From Clostridiales bacterium UBA6468 (GTDB taxonomy: Bacteria; Bacillota; Clostridia; Oscillospirales; Oscillospiraceae), in contig DJNI01000066.1 in assembly GCA_002436765.1 (NCBI GenBank), positions 1 to 16,377 on the forward strand: a stretch of 16,377 bases of DNA. Reading direction: 5' to 3'. This document shows, in pieces, positions 13,212 to 16,377 of the stretch (position 1 is the stretch's first letter; the number at the start of each line of letters is the position of its first letter). The translations under genes were made by a program, and so were the position numbers. The notes under the pieces were generated by a model that did not search any database, was not told the origin of the DNA, and was given only the letters and a program-made list of their open reading frames with translations.

Positions 13212-15737
13212 TTATGTGGCTTCTTTCTGGCGCTTCCGTAGAATCGCTTCCAGCTCTGCCCGGTCGGTGGTAATCATTTCTTTTTCCTCCGCAGAGGCTT
13301 TGATAACCACAGGAACTTTATTGTTGTTGCTGTGGATCAGGGCCTCACCACGCTCAAACTGGGTAATGGAGCGCACCTCTGTGCGGGTCAGCTTCAGTAC
13401 GTCTTTGACATACTGAGCCTCATCCTGCTCCAGATTCAGGATGATCTTGTTCTTGGAGTTGTTGATGATGGCCCGTCCGTATTTGCCGTCATCCAGACTG
13501 AAGAAATCGCTGAGATCCTGCGTCGCTGCTATGGCGGCACCGCCATAACCACGGATGACCTTGAAGATCTCCAGACAGAACTCAGCGGCCAGCTTATTGG
13601 AAGACGCGCCAATGAGCTGCCAGATCTCGTCAATCATAATGGCCTTTTTCTTGACCCGGTCAGCCTTAATATTATCCCAGACGTAATCCAGCGCAATTAC
13701 CATCCCTACAGGGAGCAGCTTGCCTTTCAGTTCAGAAAGGTCCAGAACGATGTATTTATTGGTCAGATCCACATTTGTCTGCCGGTTGAAGCTCTGAGCG
13801 GAACCCGTCACAAAACGGCTGACAATGGCGGCGATACGCGTTGTCATGGGATTCTCCAGCAGGTGCTTATGAAGATCGCCCAGAATGGGCATTTTCTTCA
13901 GCTTGGGCGGGAAGCACGTTGCGTCGGCATACAGCGAGTTATTATCGTGGGTGATGCCAAACTCGTTGTATGTTTTGATCAGCGCTTCATCCAGCATCTG
14001 CTCCTCCTCGTTGGTCATATCAGGAATCAGCAGGGAGAAGAAAATCATGAGCTGCTGAATTTTTCTGGCCAGCATGGAGTCCATGTCGTTGTAGTCAACC
14101 TCGTCGATCAGCTCCATTTCGGGGGAAATCGTGTGCCGGATCTCCATGACATTGATGCAGTGGGGAGAACCGGGGGCGATCTTGATAAACTCGCCGCCGA
14201 TTTTGCTGCAGGCCCGTTTGAATTCATGACCCTTGATGGGGGCGATAATATAACACTGAATACCGCGCATTCGCATACGCAGGGCCAAAAGCTGGAGCGT
14301 AAAGGTCTTACCGGCGCCGCTGGTGCCGCACATGGTCAGGTTTGCGTTCTTGTTGATCTTCGTATTAAAGAGGTCAACAATGCAGAGAGAATTGTTGTGT
14401 CGGTTGACGCCCAGAAGAACACCAGAATCGTCAGACATCTCGAAACTGGTGAACATATAGGTGGATGCTGCACCACTGGTCAAGACATTCCTCTGGGTCT
14501 TCTTTTGCAGCTTGGGGCTGATCTGGAGGAAAGGCATGACACTGCGCAAGGCGTCCTCCTGCTGGAATCGGCAATCGCTGAGGTACATATCCATGGACTT
14601 GAGCATATCGGTCATCTGCTGCTTGCGCCATAGAAGCTCGTCATAGGTTTTGGCGGAAATGGTCACGAACACCGACATGTAGAACAGATCCTCGTTGTGG
14701 TTGGCAATGCCATTTTTGATGTAATAGCCAGCCTGAATGGAGTTGGTCAGTTCCTCGTAATCGGTACTGGTGTCTTGCATACCTTTGAGCTTGGTGCGGT
14801 TTAAGCGGATGCGCTGGGCTACTTTGTCGATGGTTTTGCTTCGGTTCTCCCGGGAGAGGTGGACATCAATATCGATACCCTCACCGGCATTGATGAGGCT
14901 GGACATCCAACCACCTCGCACGGTGCCGGGATATCCGTTCCCCTTGATGTAGAGGAAGCAGTAATATCTGCCATCCATGACGATGTAGTTGTAATGGGAT
15001 AAATCCAGACCTCTGGGGGCAATAAAGTGCCGGACAGAGATATGCGGGATGGGGTCAACACCAATAATTTTTCCCTTAGCGGCCATGGTGTCGATGATCA
15101 CCCGGTTGACGCGGTCGGTGAACGGTTCGTCCACGCAGGAACGGCGATTGAAGAACATATACAGGATCTCCGCTGCCGCCTGATCGGGATTTTTGGGCTG
15201 GATGATGCTATTTCCGCACTGCATAAAGTAAGCGCGTGCATTTTGCTCCGCGCTGACCAACATGCTGTAGATTTTGGAATAATCATCCGATTCACTTCTG
15301 CCGATGGCTTCATACTGGTAAATCAAAAAGAAGCGCCGGGTCAGCGCTTCTCTGGAACCGACATCCTTAATCAGCCGGATGTAATCCTCACCCATGGCTT
15401 TGCACTGCGCGTTGTCCTCCATGGAAAGCTCTTTTCGGATCATAGCAATGTGCTTGTCAGAATCTGCTTTCCGGGTGATGGATTTGAACTGCAGCTTCAT
15501 GGGCGATATCTTCAGCCAGCTGGCGAAGGACGATAGGATGTTGTACTGCTCTTCAGAAGACCGGAGCATAAAGTTGATGGGTTCGATTTCAAGGATTTTT
15601 ACATACCGGCCATCGGTTGTTTCCACGATGCCGTTGCGAATATCCTTGACCGGGATGAAAGGCTGAACAAACTCAAGCTTTTCCGGCTTCTTTCTTTTTG
15701 CCTTTGCGCCCGGGCTTTTTGAGCTGTTTTGGGTCAT
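13212..15737 (-). CDS. virB4: VirB4-type conjugation ATPase
   Basis: The roughly 841-aa protein is the motor and assembly ATPase of the type IV secretion channel. A basic, Lys-rich start is followed by the VirB4 N-domain. The motor domain has Walker A GTSGAGKT (about 471-478), Walker B AIMIDEIW (D703, E704) and AAIAATQDLSDFF. Length and motifs fit the clostridial CTn VirB4 group. I choose ATG 15737 (MTQNSSKSPG) because GGAGG lies 13 nt upstream. A longer frame opens at 15845 but would overlap the PrgI gene by 173 bp and shows no VirB4-like sequence there. Even so it overlaps the PrgI gene by 65 bp. It is followed by a strong hairpin. Confidence 0.95.
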   Translation of the reverse strand: MTQNSSKSPGAKAKRKKPEKLEFVQPFIPVKDIRNGIVETTDGRYVKILEIEPINFMLRSSEEQYNILSSFASWLKISPMKLQFKSITRKADSDKHIAMIRKELSMEDNAQCKAMGEDYIRLIKDVGSREALTRRFFLIYQYEAIGRSESDDYSKIYSMLVSAEQNARAYFMQCGNSIIQPKNPDQAAAEILYMFFNRRSCVDEPFTDRVNRVIIDTMAAKGKIIGVDPIPHISVRHFIAPRGLDLSHYNYIVMDGRYYCFLYIKGNGYPGTVRGGWMSSLINAGEGIDIDVHLSRENRSKTIDKVAQRIRLNRTKLKGMQDTSTDYEELTNSIQAGYYIKNGIANHNEDLFYMSVFVTISAKTYDELLWRKQQMTDMLKSMDMYLSDCRFQQEDALRSVMPFLQISPKLQKKTQRNVLTSGAASTYMFTSFEMSDDSGVLLGVNRHNNSLCIVDLFNTKINKNANLTMCGTSGAGKTFTLQLLALRMRMRGIQCYIIAPIKGHEFKRACSKIGGEFIKIAPGSPHCINVMEIRHTISPEMELIDEVDYNDMDSMLARKIQQLMIFFSLLIPDMTNEEEQMLDEALIKTYNEFGITHDNNSLYADATCFPPKLKKMPILGDLHKHLLENPMTTRIAAIVSRFVTGSAQSFNRQTNVDLTNKYIVLDLSELKGKLLPVGMVIALDYVWDNIKADRVKKKAIMIDEIWQLIGASSNKLAAEFCLEIFKVIRGYGGAAIAATQDLSDFFSLDDGKYGRAIINNSKNKIILNLEQDEAQYVKDVLKLTRTEVRSITQFERGEALIHSNNNKVPVVIKASAEEKEMITTDRAELEAILRKRQKEAT

Positions 15738-16068
15738 ACTTGTATCCGATCCTCCGGAAGTGTAATATCCGCCGGTTTTCCCAGAAAGAGAGGATATGCC
15801 CCAGATACTGGAGCAGAGAGTCTCCGCCAATTCCCATGAATGCAACCACTGCCAGCGGAATCAGGGTCACGGTCATGGTGACAATGCGAATTGTAGTGGG
15901 CATCGGAATCCATTTGACTTCCGGGTAGCCTACCATGATCACGAGGGCAACGGCCTCAACAGCGTTCCGGGGTTCTACCATACCGCCCAGCAGCTTACCG
16001 GAATCGGTGTAGTTTGCCGGGATGGCATATACGTTGCTGTATTCCTTTTCTTCCATACTGTTCACCAT
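15673..16068 (-). CDS. prgI: PrgI-family (VirB3-like) membrane protein
   Basis: The 131-aa protein begins near YAIPANYTDSGKLLGGM, typical of PrgI. It has two hydrophobic segments (about 36-50 and 60-82), then FWENRRILHFRR and a basic tail. PrgI proteins are small inner-membrane partners of VirB4 in Gram-positive conjugation systems, and the gene sits directly before virB4 here. ATG 16068 overlaps the stop of the 71-aa gene by 7 bp and has GGTGA about 9 nt upstream; ATG 16056 is a possible alternative. The 65-bp overlap with virB4 suggests coupled production of the two partners. Confidence 0.88.
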   Translation of the reverse strand: MVNSMEEKEYSNVYAIPANYTDSGKLLGGMVEPRNAVEAVALVIMVGYPEVKWIPMPTTIRIVTMTVTLIPLAVVAFMGIGGDSLLQYLGHILSFWENRRILHFRRIGYKYDPKQLKKPGRKGKKKEAGKA

Positions 16069-16277
16069 CGGATCACATCACCGGTGGAGATGTACAGAAT
16101 ATTCCGGACAGGAATGTAAGCCTGACTGGTCTCCTCGCTGCCGACAGAAACAATATCCTCGGGTTTGGCTTTCTTGAACCGGTTGAGGAGCCGATGTTCG
16201 GCGGGGATGGCTATTTCTTCGGCGGCCTTGAGCACATGGCCGCCAATCAGATGGATTTTGAATTCCTGCAAATACAT
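16062..16277 (-). CDS. 71-aa soluble protein of unknown function
   Basis: The protein starts MYLQEFKIHLIGGHVLKAAE and ends IPVRNILYISTGDVIRW. It has no membrane segment or signal peptide and reads as a small beta-rich fold. I do not recognise the family. ATG 16277 is supported by GGAAGG with a 7-nt spacer, and the SD includes the stop of the upstream gene (GGAAGGTGA). A reading of the same frame from 16376 would overlap that gene and is less likely. It overlaps the PrgI gene, so it belongs to the conjugation operon. Confidence 0.8.
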   Translation of the reverse strand: MYLQEFKIHLIGGHVLKAAEEIAIPAEHRLLNRFKKAKPEDIVSVGSEETSQAYIPVRNILYISTGDVIRW

Positions 16278-16281
16278 TTCT

Positions 16282-16377
16282 TCACCTTCCAATTCTGTAG
16301 ATGTAAGCGGTTGTATTAAAGCGTCCCAACCGCAGTGCTTCGTTGTGATCCGGGACAAAAATATCGACGCGGGCAAT
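16282..16377 (-). CDS. C-terminal 31 residues of an unidentified upstream gene
   Basis: The frame entering from the right edge reads IARVDIFVPDHNEALRLGRF and ends YIYRIGR at TGA 16284-16282. The stop lies inside the SD of the next gene, as expected for an operon neighbour. It is too short to assign. Confidence 0.6.
   Translation of the reverse strand: MARVDIFVPDHNEALRLGRFNTTAYIYRIGR

Larger units (their letters stand above)
7173..16377 (-). mobile_element. Conjugation module of an integrative conjugative element (partial)
   Basis: VirB4, VirD4 and PrgI homologues lie in one minus-strand operon together with several conjugative-element proteins. Relaxase, VirB6-like protein, NlpC/P60 hydrolase, integrase and oriT are not in this window, so the element must continue outside it, most likely to the right. 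A plasmid origin cannot be ruled out. Confidence 0.75.

Noticed and set aside
13332..14633. Plus-strand open frame of 433 codons
   Set aside because: Lies wholly antisense to virB4, whose Walker motifs are intact; composition is typical of a shadow frame.
15738..15845. Extended virB4 start at 15845
   Set aside because: The extra 36 residues would lie inside the PrgI gene, do not look like VirB4, and the start at 15737 has an upstream GGAGG.
1..16377. tRNA, rRNA or CRISPR array
   Set aside because: No cloverleaf-like sequence, rRNA core motifs, or regular short repeats with spacers were seen. The only tandem repeats are the Cna-B coding units.

Overview
The window looks like part of an integrative and conjugative element (ICE) from a Gram-positive anaerobe of the Clostridia, probably an Oscillospiraceae/Ruminococcaceae-type gut bacterium. 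The reasons are Firmicute-type Shine-Dalgarno (SD) sites, LPXTG sortase substrates, and VirB4/VirD4/PrgI homologues of the kind found in C. difficile CTn and Tn1549-like elements. The species assignment is inference. Almost every real gene is on the minus strand, so transcription runs from high to low coordinates. The one exception is an insertion sequence.

Right part (16377 to about 7170): a compact conjugation operon. In transcription order it holds the C-terminus of an unidentified gene, a 71-aa protein, a PrgI/VirB3-like membrane protein, the VirB4 ATPase, a 14-bp-arm hairpin, a 169-aa winged-helix-like protein (DUF5697-like), a 241-aa unknown, a possible 64-aa basic protein, a 383-aa replication-relaxation-like protein, the VirD4 coupling ATPase, an S1-domain RNA-binding protein and a 136-aa protein with a possible YbjN/secretion-chaperone-like fold. 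Many junctions are overlapping or carry a stop within or next to the next SD, as expected for one translationally coupled unit.

Middle (7172 to 6785): a 388-bp gap with what looks like a broken small lipoprotein gene (lipobox LAGC; damaged start, in-frame amber) and a bidirectional terminator-like hairpin.

Left part (6784 to 1): a sortase-assembled pilus module. First comes a 1308-aa tip-adhesin-like protein with signal peptide, thioester domain, nine Cna-B/SpaA-type domains and LPETG. Then comes a backbone pilin with a classical pilin motif (WLYDVTIYPK), cut by the left window edge. No sortase is visible; it may lie further left.

Between the two pilus genes sits a complete IS110-family element (about 1215-2751, tnp on the plus strand). 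Its left end encodes what I read as a bridge RNA: two loops with almost the same apical hairpin. The first loop carries guides matching both flanks of the present insertion. The second partly matches the element's own ends. From these matches the core dinucleotide is CT, and joining the right and left ends would create a TTGACT-17-TATTAT promoter just upstream of the bridge RNA. Removing the element restores a pilin leader sharing the ten bases CATCCTTTCA (the complement of its SD) with the adhesin leader. The element therefore landed inside the pilin SD and keeps a usable SD, and a second potential target remains in front of the adhesin. This bridge-RNA/SD-targeting arrangement is the most interesting thing in the window.
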